From IMG/VR virus record IMGVR_UViG_3300037427_003367, positions 1-34,922 of that record: 34,922 bases of DNA. One strand, written 5' to 3'. A program made the position numbers and the translations under genes. This DNA is from a virus. Below the pieces are notes generated by a model, which worked only from the letters and a program-made list of their open reading frames with translations, made no database searches and was not told the origin of the DNA. The stretch's first letter is position 1. The number at the start of each line of letters is the position of its first letter. Below are positions 14,259 to 23,188 of this stretch, piece by piece.

Positions 14259-15176
14259 ATGTACAATCAGGTCTCACTCGCTGATTTGATCCTGCGGTGT
14301 CGCCAGCGCGCCGACATGATCAATACCCAGTTCGTCACGGATGAGGAAATCACCTCCTATCTGAACGAATCGCTGGGCGAGCTCTATGACCTGATAGTGC
14401 AGAACGCTGGACAGGAGTTCTTTCTACGGCGGGCGTGGATCGAAGAGACCGCGCCCGCCAATCCTCCTGACGCCAGCCTTAACGGCTACATGGTGCGCGA
14501 TGCGCAGGATGGAAGCTACGCCGTCCTGCCTCCTGATTTCTATCGGCTGCTCGGCGTCGAGGCCCACTTCGGTGACGGTATCCCGTGGCTCATGAGGCCC
14601 TACACGTTTACGCAGCGCTACATGAACTCGCCACGTAACGGCAGCTTTATGAAGGGGATGAACCTGAGCTATCGCTTGGGCGGCGCAATCAACACCCTCG
14701 CTGATGCGGTCTCGGGCGTGGGCGTAGGGCAGCGCGGGAATACGCCGACGGCCGACCCGCTGGCCACGCCGGAAGAGGCGACGTGGGTGCATCAGCAGAG
14801 GCTTTACTTCACGCCGGTGCCGCCTGACCTCACCGAAAAGCCGCGCATGATCTCGGTCTGGTACATCCCGCTACCTCCGACCTTCCGCCCGCCCACCGGT
14901 AATGATCCCCTCGAAGCTCAACAGATCGTGCCTGGTTTCGCTCACTGGGACGAATACATGGTCGCGGACGTCGCTGCACGGATGCTCGGCAAAGAGGAGA
15001 GCAGCGCCGAGCAGCTGCTCATCCTGAAGGCGCAGATTACAGAGCGCCTCCTCGCCAACGTCCCAGACCGGGAAGCGGAGTTCCCCGAGAAGGTCCAGGA
15101 CACCACCTCTGGATTCCAAGTCAGAGCGTATCCATATTATTTCCCGCAGTACTGGCCCAACTTCTGGAATTACTGA
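14259..15176 (+). CDS. Head-tail adaptor (connector) protein
   Basis: The product is 305 aa. The N-terminal helices (ADLILRCRQRADMINTQFVT, DEEITSYLNESLGELYDLIV) are the hallmark of the adaptor family that docks under the portal (gp4-like in P22, gp11/tail tubular A-like in T7 relatives). The middle carries PPDFYRLLGVEAHFG and the C-terminus has VADVAARMLGKEES, helices that usually pack against the portal. It starts one base after the previous stop. This is one of the stronger indicators of a short-tailed virion. Confidence 0.75.
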   Translation: MYNQVSLADLILRCRQRADMINTQFVTDEEITSYLNESLGELYDLIVQNAGQEFFLRRAWIEETAPANPPDASLNGYMVRDAQDGSYAVLPPDFYRLLGVEAHFGDGIPWLMRPYTFTQRYMNSPRNGSFMKGMNLSYRLGGAINTLADAVSGVGVGQRGNTPTADPLATPEEATWVHQQRLYFTPVPPDLTEKPRMISVWYIPLPPTFRPPTGNDPLEAQQIVPGFAHWDEYMVADVAARMLGKEESSAEQLLILKAQITERLLANVPDREAEFPEKVQDTTSGFQVRAYPYYFPQYWPNFWNY

Positions 15177-15559
15177 TGGCGCGCTTCAACCGACTTCAGC
15201 CCGGGCCTGGCGCATCGTTTCGAGGGACAGAGCCCGCGATCGGGGCGCGAGTGCAGACCAGCACTCAGGACGGGCTAGACGCGCTGGAGCGCTCGTCCCT
15301 CGGGCCAGCCTCCCAGAACGGTGCAGCGCAGGCCAGCAACGGCGTTCTGACGCCTCGGAAGTCGATCAAGGCGAACAAGCCGACGCTTATACCGCATAAG
15401 CTCGGCCGCCCTTACAGAGGCTGGAATGTGGCCCTAAAGAATCAGGGCGTGTCGTTCTTCTGCCCGAGCGGCGAGCAGTACGACAAGTCAAAATTCATCT
15501 GCGTTCAGTTTCCCTCCGGTGGACCCACCGAAGCGGAAGCCGAGTTCTGGGTCTTCTGA
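15176..15559 (+). CDS. Small structural protein next to adaptor
   Basis: The product is 127 aa, starting in a TGATGG overlap with the adaptor stop. The N-terminal half is Gly/Ser/Gln-rich and probably flexible. The C-terminal half is compact and aromatic (GWNVALKNQGVSFFCPSGEQ, then FICVQFPSGG). Its place between adaptor and hub suggests a connector or tail-knob component. No family recognised. Confidence 0.5.
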   Translation: MARFNRLQPGPGASFRGTEPAIGARVQTSTQDGLDALERSSLGPASQNGAAQASNGVLTPRKSIKANKPTLIPHKLGRPYRGWNVALKNQGVSFFCPSGEQYDKSKFICVQFPSGGPTEAEAEFWVF

Positions 15560-18500
15560 TGGCGCTCGAAAAGTTTCCAGTCGAAGTGCCCCTCGGCGGC
15601 GCAGTGAACGAAGGCGACGCCCCGGTGGTGGTTCAGCCTCCTCGCATCCGCGAGGCGAAGGACTGCGCCAGCATCAAGGGCGGCGCTTACCAGAAGAAGG
15701 ACGCCCAGACGGTCGGTCAGGCGGTGAACCCGCAGACGCTGGCCATCGAGCACACTCGTGACGCCACCACCACGTTTCAGACCACGAGCATCGAGGTCTA
15801 TCCTGATGACGGGAGCTCGAACACCGAGAGCTACCCCAGCCCGGTCACAGGCCGCGAGCTCCGCGGCTACTCGCCCACCGAGTCAGACGCGGTCAAGCAG
15901 CACGGTGATCACGCGACGCTTGAGCTCGCCACGGGCGAGCAGCGAACCTTTGCCGCGTGGAATGCCGATCCGTCAGGCGATTACCGCATCGTCCAGGACC
16001 TCACCGGCGCGGTGACTCCGGTGACGCCCACCACCTCCATGTACCGGGCCAGCGAGAACCCCAGCTCGGCTGTTTACCGTACCGAAGGCTGCGCCTATGG
16101 GATATTCGATGGAGACACCCAGAAGGGCCCAGAGCAGCCATACGAGGAGCTGACCGGCATCGAGGCTGGAGTGCTGGCGAATAACTACGCCGAGGGCGCT
16201 CCTCCTGCGTTTCCCAAGGTGCGAGCGGACACCGACAACACCGTTTTCTGGAGCGCATGTGCTCTCGCGTATCCGGTGCAGTTTGGCTCTCCAGGCACCG
16301 AGGGCTACGGGTTCACGCTCTCGACTCGTGAGCCGCCGCCCGGCCCTGCGCCCGGCACGAACACGAGTGATCAGCGCGATGTTTTGAACACGCTGCCTAA
16401 CTCATCGAACAATTTTGGAAACCCAGGCGATGACATCACGCCCGCCTGCAAGATCTATGTGCATGACGTGGATGGGGCGCAAGAGGCCGCGCGGGTAACC
16501 GATGACACCGGCGCTCAGCTGACGCCCGCCCTCGATCTGCTGGTGGTGCCCGGCGAGGGCACATACACGCTTCACAGCGACGGCGCTGACAGCTGTGTCG
16601 TACGCAAATGGCAGTTCGTGGGCGGGGTGATAGTGGCTGACCCGGTCAACCCCTCCTATACACCGATCGGGTCAGCTACGACCCGGTGGCCCGCGGGTCT
16701 GCATGATACTGGCCAGGGGCTGCTGATCGTCTGGTGTACGAGTGAGACCCTGCGGGTCACGTATGATTTCGGATTCAACCAGCTTAACGACCCGTTTTCC
16801 TATGAGCTCGGAATCACCGCGGCGCTGCCTCCGGTATTGCCCGGCAACGCCGGCGAGTTTGCGCGCCAGAGTCAGGACGCCCCCCCCGCGACGCTCGACG
16901 TGACGTCAACCGTTGCCATGACCCGAGGCGCGTGGACCGGCAGTTTTATCGCCCCGCTTAACGACGGGAGCGGGCGTCTCTGGTGCGGCGTGCAGATGAT
17001 CTCTCCCCCGCTAACCCCGTTCGCCTCGACGGCGACAGGCGGCGGAATCTACAGTGCCTGCGTGGTTCATGCCTTGCTGGAGAATGACGGCGCGCTAGTG
17101 GCTGGAGCGCAGAGTGTGAGCTCGTTTCCAGGCGCAGCCATCGCCAGCCAAGGCGCTTACATCGAGGGCATCGGCCCGAGCGTGGGCCTGTATGCATCGG
17201 CACCAGGCGACGACAGAACGCAGGTCGGCCAGCAAGGCCCGACCGCGTTCGCTGACGTATGCACCAGCACATACCTCCTCGTGAGCCGCCGTGAGATCGA
17301 GGAGCTCGCTGATGTCCCGCTACCTGCGGACTGGAACGATGGATCAAGCGCCAAAAATCAGGCCATCGCGATCACCCAGCTGGTCCCCCAGGCGCAGGCC
17401 ATGGGAACGTACATCAGCAATCCATTCCAGCAGCGCACCAATCTATTCACCCGCAGCGATGGGCGGGTGAGCCTGCAGTGTTTCGAGCGGAGCGCTCCGC
17501 TGGCGTTCACGACCGATGACTGGGGAGCGAGCGGGGAGGCCGCGACCAAGCTGTCAGGAGGAGCCTCGCGGGCTCGCCCTTACATCGCGCACCTCGACCC
17601 TACCGCTGACCCATCCACTGTCACCGCTGGCGACTATGCAGCGATGGACGGCGCGCAGGTGGTATCCAGCGGCGGACCCCAAGCGCCAGCGGCGGGCTGG
17701 GGTCCGCAAGCTATCCTCGACATCCCGCAAATCTACGGCGAGAACAGCGCGGGAGAGCGGGAGGGCATGCCGATGGTCGGTAAGCTCACCGAGTCCGGCG
17801 TGGGCACTGCGGGTACTCTTTTCACGTTCGCCGGTCACGCGGTCACGTATGACGAGAGTGGAGGGGTTCACCGCTCGGTGCCATGGCAGAGCGCAGCGAC
17901 GGCGGCGTACAGCTTCTCCGCCAGCAGCGACGAGCGGGCTAATATCCGGTGCGCAGCCTACCCTATCCCCTACCCGTTGATTGGCCTGTCCAATTCCCGA
18001 ACCGCTCTGATCGAGGTCTACGCCTCGGGGCCGGACGAGAGTACCGGGCCACAGCAATGCGGGATGCTCGAAATGTACCCGGTAGGTACGGCGGTCTGGC
18101 AAGCGACGATCCCCGGTCTGGCGCTCGATCCGGCGACGTTCCTCGACACCCGCATCGGCAGCGAGGAGCTCCTCTATACATCCGCCGGTGAGCTCGCAGC
18201 GGACGCACCAGACCCGAGCGCCGCGCTGGCTGCTGCCAATAACCGCCTCTGGTCGGTGAGCTCCATCAACCCGCGCCAGGCGCAATACACGAAGCTTTTG
18301 CGGCGAGGCTATGCGCCCGAGTGGAACGGCAATCTGACTGTGAGAGTTCCCGGCAGCGAGGATCCTCTGACGGCGGTCGGTGTGCTCCCTGATGGTCGAG
18401 TGCTGCTGTTCTCCCGGAGCGCCATCTATTACACCTACGGCGAAGGGCCGAGCGACACGGGGCAGGGCGCAGGCTTTGCCGAGCCTGCGCTGCTGACCGA

Positions 18501-19278
18501 TACGGTGGGATGCGAAAACAAGCGCAGCGTGGTCTTCGGTGACTTCGGTTGCATGTTCCAGGGCGAGCGCGGTTTTTACCTCGTGGATCGTGGGCTGACC
18601 CTCTCCTATGTGGGTCTCCCCTACGAGGACTCCACGACTGGACCCGTTCTGGCGACAGCGATCGATGGCCTCAGGAGCGACGTCATCTTTTACTCGGGCC
18701 GTGTGCAGGACGGGAACCAGCAGCGCTGGGTGTTCAATTACCTGCGTCAGCAGTGGTCGACCTTTGGACAGACCGAGCTCGGGTTTGCGGCGACGCAGCG
18801 CCAGGGGCGGCCGCTGCTCGCCGAGGCCAGCGCGGGCGGGGTGACGCTGGTCGCGCTTACCGAGCAGCCTGCACCCGTGACAACGGTCCCGTTTGACTCG
18901 GGGCTCATGGCGCTCACCACGGGCTGGCTCGCCATGGGACGGATCCAGGGCTTCGGGCGAGTCTGGGAGCTGCAGCTCGAAGGTCAGCAACAACTCTCAA
19001 GCGCGAGCGGGCTACGCGTCGAGCTGTCATATGATTACGAGGACGCACCCACCGAAACGTTTGACTACGACACACCCGCCGCAGCAGGCGGACGAATCAA
19101 GATCCGCGTTCGCCCGCGCCGTCAGAAATGCGAGAGCATCTCTGTACGCATGAGTGAGTACGTTCCGAGCACTGCGATCCCCGAGGTCTGTACCGGCTGG
19201 CAGCTCGAAATGTTGACCCTGCTCTGCGGCGTGAAGGTCGGGCTGGACAAGGTTCCTACGACGGAGGCGAGCACATGA
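15559..19278 (+). CDS. Very large hub/nozzle-like tail protein
   Basis: The product is 1239 aa, the largest gene. The N-terminus (FPVEVPLGGAVNEGDAPVVV) has the common 'no-mutation/zero-offset' start of podovirus nozzle or stabilisation proteins. The last third has propeller-like repeats: VLPDGRVLLFSRSAIYYTYG (about 945-965), GCENKRSVVFGDFGCMFQGE (about 984-1003) and RWVFNYLRQQWSTFG (about 1055-1070). This matches the general pattern of P22 gp10-like or T7 gp12-like beta-propeller proteins that plug and extend the tail. It is longer than those, so the middle (300-850), rich in Ser/Thr/Pro/Gly strands, may carry extra surface or host-binding domains. Start and stop overlap both neighbours. Confidence 0.6.
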   Translation: MALEKFPVEVPLGGAVNEGDAPVVVQPPRIREAKDCASIKGGAYQKKDAQTVGQAVNPQTLAIEHTRDATTTFQTTSIEVYPDDGSSNTESYPSPVTGRELRGYSPTESDAVKQHGDHATLELATGEQRTFAAWNADPSGDYRIVQDLTGAVTPVTPTTSMYRASENPSSAVYRTEGCAYGIFDGDTQKGPEQPYEELTGIEAGVLANNYAEGAPPAFPKVRADTDNTVFWSACALAYPVQFGSPGTEGYGFTLSTREPPPGPAPGTNTSDQRDVLNTLPNSSNNFGNPGDDITPACKIYVHDVDGAQEAARVTDDTGAQLTPALDLLVVPGEGTYTLHSDGADSCVVRKWQFVGGVIVADPVNPSYTPIGSATTRWPAGLHDTGQGLLIVWCTSETLRVTYDFGFNQLNDPFSYELGITAALPPVLPGNAGEFARQSQDAPPATLDVTSTVAMTRGAWTGSFIAPLNDGSGRLWCGVQMISPPLTPFASTATGGGIYSACVVHALLENDGALVAGAQSVSSFPGAAIASQGAYIEGIGPSVGLYASAPGDDRTQVGQQGPTAFADVCTSTYLLVSRREIEELADVPLPADWNDGSSAKNQAIAITQLVPQAQAMGTYISNPFQQRTNLFTRSDGRVSLQCFERSAPLAFTTDDWGASGEAATKLSGGASRARPYIAHLDPTADPSTVTAGDYAAMDGAQVVSSGGPQAPAAGWGPQAILDIPQIYGENSAGEREGMPMVGKLTESGVGTAGTLFTFAGHAVTYDESGGVHRSVPWQSAATAAYSFSASSDERANIRCAAYPIPYPLIGLSNSRTALIEVYASGPDESTGPQQCGMLEMYPVGTAVWQATIPGLALDPATFLDTRIGSEELLYTSAGELAADAPDPSAALAAANNRLWSVSSINPRQAQYTKLLRRGYAPEWNGNLTVRVPGSEDPLTAVGVLPDGRVLLFSRSAIYYTYGEGPSDTGQGAGFAEPALLTDTVGCENKRSVVFGDFGCMFQGERGFYLVDRGLTLSYVGLPYEDSTTGPVLATAIDGLRSDVIFYSGRVQDGNQQRWVFNYLRQQWSTFGQTELGFAATQRQGRPLLAEASAGGVTLVALTEQPAPVTTVPFDSGLMALTTGWLAMGRIQGFGRVWELQLEGQQQLSSASGLRVELSYDYEDAPTETFDYDTPAAAGGRIKIRVRPRRQKCESISVRMSEYVPSTAIPEVCTGWQLEMLTLLCGVKVGLDKVPTTEAST

Positions 19279-19688
19279 TCAGACTCCGCGCAGACATCGC
19301 TGAGATCCAAGGGCTCGCCCAGGCGCAGGCTCAGCGCCAACAGCCTTTCGCCGGCATCGCCAGCCAATGGAGCGCAGCGAACGCAGGGATGGGACCGAGC
19401 CCGCTCGGCCCGCTCGCCCAGGCCAATCCGCTCCCGGCGGGATTGGCCGCACCGACCGCCGAGCCAATGCCCATGCAATCCAGGCCGCAGGCCAGGCGTC
19501 AGCCGCTGGAGGTCGAGGAGGTGGAGGCTAGCTGGGAGCAGCAGACCGCCGCCACGCTGCAGGGCGGCATGAGCGGGGGCGCGCTTGGTGCCAAGATCGG
19601 CAGCGTGGTTCCGGGCGTGGGGACTATCGCCGGGGCAATCGGTGGATCTGTAATCGGTGGTCTGGCGGGCTACCTGCAATCGAGGTGA
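19275..19688 (+). CDS. Small ejection-type protein with glycine-zipper membrane segment
   Basis: The product is 137 aa, starting in an ATGA overlap. The N-terminal 90 residues are Ala/Gln/Pro-rich and helical. Residues about 96-133 (GGMSGGALGAKIGSVVPGVG, TIAGAIGGSVIGGLAGYLQ) show regular GxxxG spacing, a glycine zipper that inserts into membranes. Such proteins are stored in the head or tail and ejected to form a DNA channel across the envelope. The three larger genes that follow look like its partners. Confidence 0.6.
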   Translation: MIRLRADIAEIQGLAQAQAQRQQPFAGIASQWSAANAGMGPSPLGPLAQANPLPAGLAAPTAEPMPMQSRPQARRQPLEVEEVEASWEQQTAATLQGGMSGGALGAKIGSVVPGVGTIAGAIGGSVIGGLAGYLQSR

Positions 19689-19691
19689 GAC

Positions 19692-20993
19692 ATGGCAGAG
19701 CAGGATCTACGCAGCGGCTCGCAAGGAAAAACAATTCCTATCGTCCTCAAGGATTTTCTGGAGCGCCTCCGCGAGGAGGGCTACAGCGACGAGCAGTTAA
19801 AGCGCGCGGGTCGAGAGTGGGTGCAGAACTATAGCCACGACATGACGAAGCCGACGCTGGACGGCCCGAGCTTTGACAGTCTGGAGCAGCTCGCGCGTCA
19901 AGTCCTCGCGCCCGATGCGGATGAGCAGCAGGCCCTGCGGGACGCGATCGCTGTGGGTGCCGAGACCGACCCGGAGGGAATGGCTGAGCTCACCGCGAGC
20001 CTGACCGCGCTCGATGATGGGTTTAACGTGGCCGACGCCGATCTAGTCAGCGCCGAGGATGCGCCCAACCTCGGCGCGTACCTCGGCCAGCGTTACGGCC
20101 TCGACGCCCTCTCGACGCTCGCCGCCGACGAGACCTTGGGCGATGGGTCAGAGGCCACATGGATGATGGGTGGAGGGGACGGGGGCGTCGTTGACCTGGA
20201 GCGCGCCTCCGCGCCGCTACCCACCGCAGCGCCGCGGCTCTCGCTCTCCGATCCGCTCCAAAATGAGCAGGCGCGCATTGGTCAGGAGCTCGACGCGCTC
20301 GGCGACGGGCTGATGCTGCCGCCCGAGCAGCCCGTCCCCACCTACCGCAACGAGGAGGCCGCGGCGCGCCTCGCAGCGCGCCAGCAGGCCGCGCCGACAG
20401 AGACCATCACCGAGGCGGCGGGTGAGACGCCAGGCGGCGGCTTCTGGGACAGCGTGACTCTACAAGATAAGCTGGGCCTCGGCCTCGGGCTGGCAGGGTC
20501 AGCGCTCGGCGTAGTGGCTCCGATGCTGGAGCGCGACAAGAAATTCGAGGGCCAATTGCGGGACCGCGCAGGCGGTGACACCATTGCCAGGCGTGAGGGT
20601 GCGCTAGCTGCTGGACAGCTCGCCAGAGGCATCAGGGGGGCCAGCCTCGGGCGTCGAGACATCTCCCCGGCGCTGGCCATGCGTAATGCGCAGATGGCGG
20701 CGGCAAGGGCGGGCTCTGACGTCATGGCTCAAGCCGCCATCGCCTCGGCTCGTGAGCGCCAGGCGGCACAGCAGCAGCTAGCCGACATCCGCAAGTCGCG
20801 GATCCAGACCCAGATAAACGCAGGGCTCGGGGCGCTCTCCGCCACGGGTGCATGGTTATCGAGTCAGGGAGCCGCGCAGAAACAGGACGCGCGGGCGCAG
20901 CAGCAGCTCGGCGCAGCTCAGGAGCGTAACCGGCTCCAGGCTGAGCAGAACAAGCTCTTTGCCGAGTCGCTCCAGGGGAGGGGCAAGCGATGA
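19692..20993 (+). CDS. Internal virion (ejection) protein A
   Basis: The product is 433 aa. It begins with a compact helical domain (VLKDFLERLREEGYSDEQLK), passes through a long acidic Ala/Asp-rich region, then a hydrophobic glycine-rich segment near 261-280 (LGLGLGLAGSALGVVAPML), and ends in a long Gln/Ala/Arg coiled coil. The order of soluble head, membrane patch and coiled coil is common in podovirus ejection proteins. It overlaps the next gene by 4 bp. Confidence 0.55.
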   Translation: MAEQDLRSGSQGKTIPIVLKDFLERLREEGYSDEQLKRAGREWVQNYSHDMTKPTLDGPSFDSLEQLARQVLAPDADEQQALRDAIAVGAETDPEGMAELTASLTALDDGFNVADADLVSAEDAPNLGAYLGQRYGLDALSTLAADETLGDGSEATWMMGGGDGGVVDLERASAPLPTAAPRLSLSDPLQNEQARIGQELDALGDGLMLPPEQPVPTYRNEEAAARLAARQQAAPTETITEAAGETPGGGFWDSVTLQDKLGLGLGLAGSALGVVAPMLERDKKFEGQLRDRAGGDTIARREGALAAGQLARGIRGASLGRRDISPALAMRNAQMAAARAGSDVMAQAAIASARERQAAQQQLADIRKSRIQTQINAGLGALSATGAWLSSQGAAQKQDARAQQQLGAAQERNRLQAEQNKLFAESLQGRGKR

Positions 20994-23188
20994 TCTTTGG
21001 GATCAGAGACGTCCTGCGGGAGGTGACGAGCGACGGGGCAGGCGGCGCGGGCGCGACGGCCCCCAAGCCGAAACCCACCGTCAGCTCCACCATCAGCGGA
21101 TTCGTCGACATGCTCAGCGGCGGCGATGACAGCGCTCCGGTGCCTGCGCCCTCGGCTCCCGAGCTCCCCGCGAAGCCTGCGCCCGAGCCCGCGGCGAATC
21201 AAGGCGCAGCGCGCGCGGCTGCGGCTGGAGGCCAGGCGGCCACGCCTGCGCCCGCTCCCCAGATGCGGCCGAACGTCATGCGTGATCAGATGCTCAAGGG
21301 CGGCGGATACCGTGTCGACCAGAGCGGAAGGCTGGTCAAGATCACCGAATCCGTTGTCTCTCCCAAGGCTCCGAAGGGGCGGCGGGGTCCGCCCATGGCG
21401 CAGGTCACCCGGCAGGGTATCGACTCGCCTAACCTGGGGATGCTGGCGGAAGCGCTCGGAGAACAGCAGCAAACACAGGCAAATCTCACGCGAGCGTTTC
21501 AGCGCCAGGAGGAGGCCAAGGCAAAGGCTCTGCAGGACACCAGCGACGTACTCGCAGCCGAGGCTAACAGGCTAGCCCAGCAGCGCGAGACCGCGATGCA
21601 GGATGCGATCGACCGTTCGCGCAAGCTGCAGGCGCAGGCCGACGAGCTCGGGGCGATGGCTCCGAGCGCAGGGCGGCTCTTCGGAAGCGACGCCCAGGCG
21701 GCGAGCTTCGGAGCGGCGCTCTCGATTGCTACCGGAGCCATGCTATCGGCTCGAACGGGTGGCCCTAACGTGGCGCTCAAGATCATCGACCGGGCGATTC
21801 AGCGCGACATGGAGAGCCAGCGCGAGGCCATCAAGAACAAGCAGTTCTCAGCGCAGATGGGGCTGCAGCTCGCCCAGGAGATGCGCGCAGCGTTTCGGGA
21901 CGACATGGTTGCTAGCGAAGCGATGCAAGCGACGCTCCTGCGCTACACCGAGAATCGGCTGCAGGCCATTATCAGCCAGACCAATGATCAGGTCTTGCGC
22001 GCTCGGGGTGAGGAAGCGATCGCAAACCTACGCATGCAATACGCTGAGAAGATCGAGGCGGCGACCCGAGGCAGCTTTGGTGTGACCATGGCGATGCCCG
22101 TGCGCAAAGCTCAGGCCATGCTCGCGGCCAGCCAGGGCCAAACGCTCCCACCCATCTCCACGCATGACATGCAGCGCGATGCAGCCGAGGGCGGCGGCGA
22201 GGCCACCCAGGCGGGACTGGGCGCAGCCTCCGAGCAGAAGGCCGCCGAGGCGCGGGAGGACGCCCAGAGGGCGCAGGACGCAAAGCGCGACGCAGACAAG
22301 AAACAGGCGAACGCCAACAAGCTCAAGCGCCGCGGGAGGCGTAGGGAGCGACCGCAGCAGCCCGCCGCCGAAAACCCGCTTGCTCGATGGGGCGTCAAGG
22401 TCGACCCGGACAATCCGAGTACGGGCATCCTTCCAGACGGCTCCGGCCTTCGGGTGCCTCTGGGCGCTGTACCTCTGGAACACGCGGGCCAGGGTCGGCA
22501 GCTCTGGCAACGGATCCGAGTGCCTGAAGAATATAAGGACGTAATCTTCCGAGGCTGGCAGCGTGGTGCCCGACCGAACGAATGGGTACGCGTCGGTGCG
22601 CTTAAGCAGGAAAAGGTCACCCCCAAGGAACGTAAGGACTACGAGGCAACCGCCCCGCGTGAGGTGACGATTCTCGACACCGTTGCAGTATCCCCGGACC
22701 TCCGGTCCACCGAGGTGAGCGGCGGGCGTCGGGTCAGCATCCCGCCCTATGCAGGCATCGATAAGGACCTCACCGAGTTCAACACGATTGCGAGCGATCT
22801 GAGCGAATGGAAGCGCCTTTACGACAACGTGATCACCAAGTTCGACCAGGACGCATGGGAGGACCTCGGAGACAAAGAGGCGGACGCGCAGGTGCTGGCA
22901 GCGATCGCGCTCTTTAACAAGAACATCTCCCAAGGCGGAGTCCTTAATCAGGGCGAAGTGGCGACGATCGGCAGCTTCCTCAGCAATCCGGCCTCATGGA
23001 AAGCCTTTGCCAATCAGCGCGGCTGGGAGGCTATGGATGAGATGATGCGCGAGCATTACAGCGCGAAGGCTCGCAAGATTCAGAACTTCGGAAACCAGCC
23101 CACGCTGAATACTCGCCGTGCGCAGAAGCTCAAGCGGGATGCCAAGAACGCAGCGATAGGATCTCGCGGATCGAGAGGTAAGCGATGA
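20990..23188 (+). CDS. Internal virion (ejection) protein B
   Basis: The product is 732 aa, starting in an ATGA overlap. There is an Ala/Pro-rich linker in the first 90 residues, then long coiled coils rich in Gln, Ala and Arg (about 145-225 and 300-480). Inside is GGPNVALKIIDRAIQRDMES preceded by a Gly/Ala segment, a pattern seen in other phage injection proteins. The C-terminal 200 residues form a more globular domain (LTEFNTIASDLSEWKRLYDN). It ends with Lys/Arg-rich residues like its neighbours. No lytic transglycosylase motif was found. Confidence 0.55.
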   Translation: MIFGIRDVLREVTSDGAGGAGATAPKPKPTVSSTISGFVDMLSGGDDSAPVPAPSAPELPAKPAPEPAANQGAARAAAAGGQAATPAPAPQMRPNVMRDQMLKGGGYRVDQSGRLVKITESVVSPKAPKGRRGPPMAQVTRQGIDSPNLGMLAEALGEQQQTQANLTRAFQRQEEAKAKALQDTSDVLAAEANRLAQQRETAMQDAIDRSRKLQAQADELGAMAPSAGRLFGSDAQAASFGAALSIATGAMLSARTGGPNVALKIIDRAIQRDMESQREAIKNKQFSAQMGLQLAQEMRAAFRDDMVASEAMQATLLRYTENRLQAIISQTNDQVLRARGEEAIANLRMQYAEKIEAATRGSFGVTMAMPVRKAQAMLAASQGQTLPPISTHDMQRDAAEGGGEATQAGLGAASEQKAAEAREDAQRAQDAKRDADKKQANANKLKRRGRRRERPQQPAAENPLARWGVKVDPDNPSTGILPDGSGLRVPLGAVPLEHAGQGRQLWQRIRVPEEYKDVIFRGWQRGARPNEWVRVGALKQEKVTPKERKDYEATAPREVTILDTVAVSPDLRSTEVSGGRRVSIPPYAGIDKDLTEFNTIASDLSEWKRLYDNVITKFDQDAWEDLGDKEADAQVLAAIALFNKNISQGGVLNQGEVATIGSFLSNPASWKAFANQRGWEAMDEMMREHYSAKARKIQNFGNQPTLNTRRAQKLKRDAKNAAIGSRGSRGKR

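Noticed and set aside
17554-18993. 479-codon open frame on the minus strand
   Set aside because: It is an antisense shadow of the 1239-aa structural gene in GC-rich DNA; its Arg/His-rich composition matches no family.
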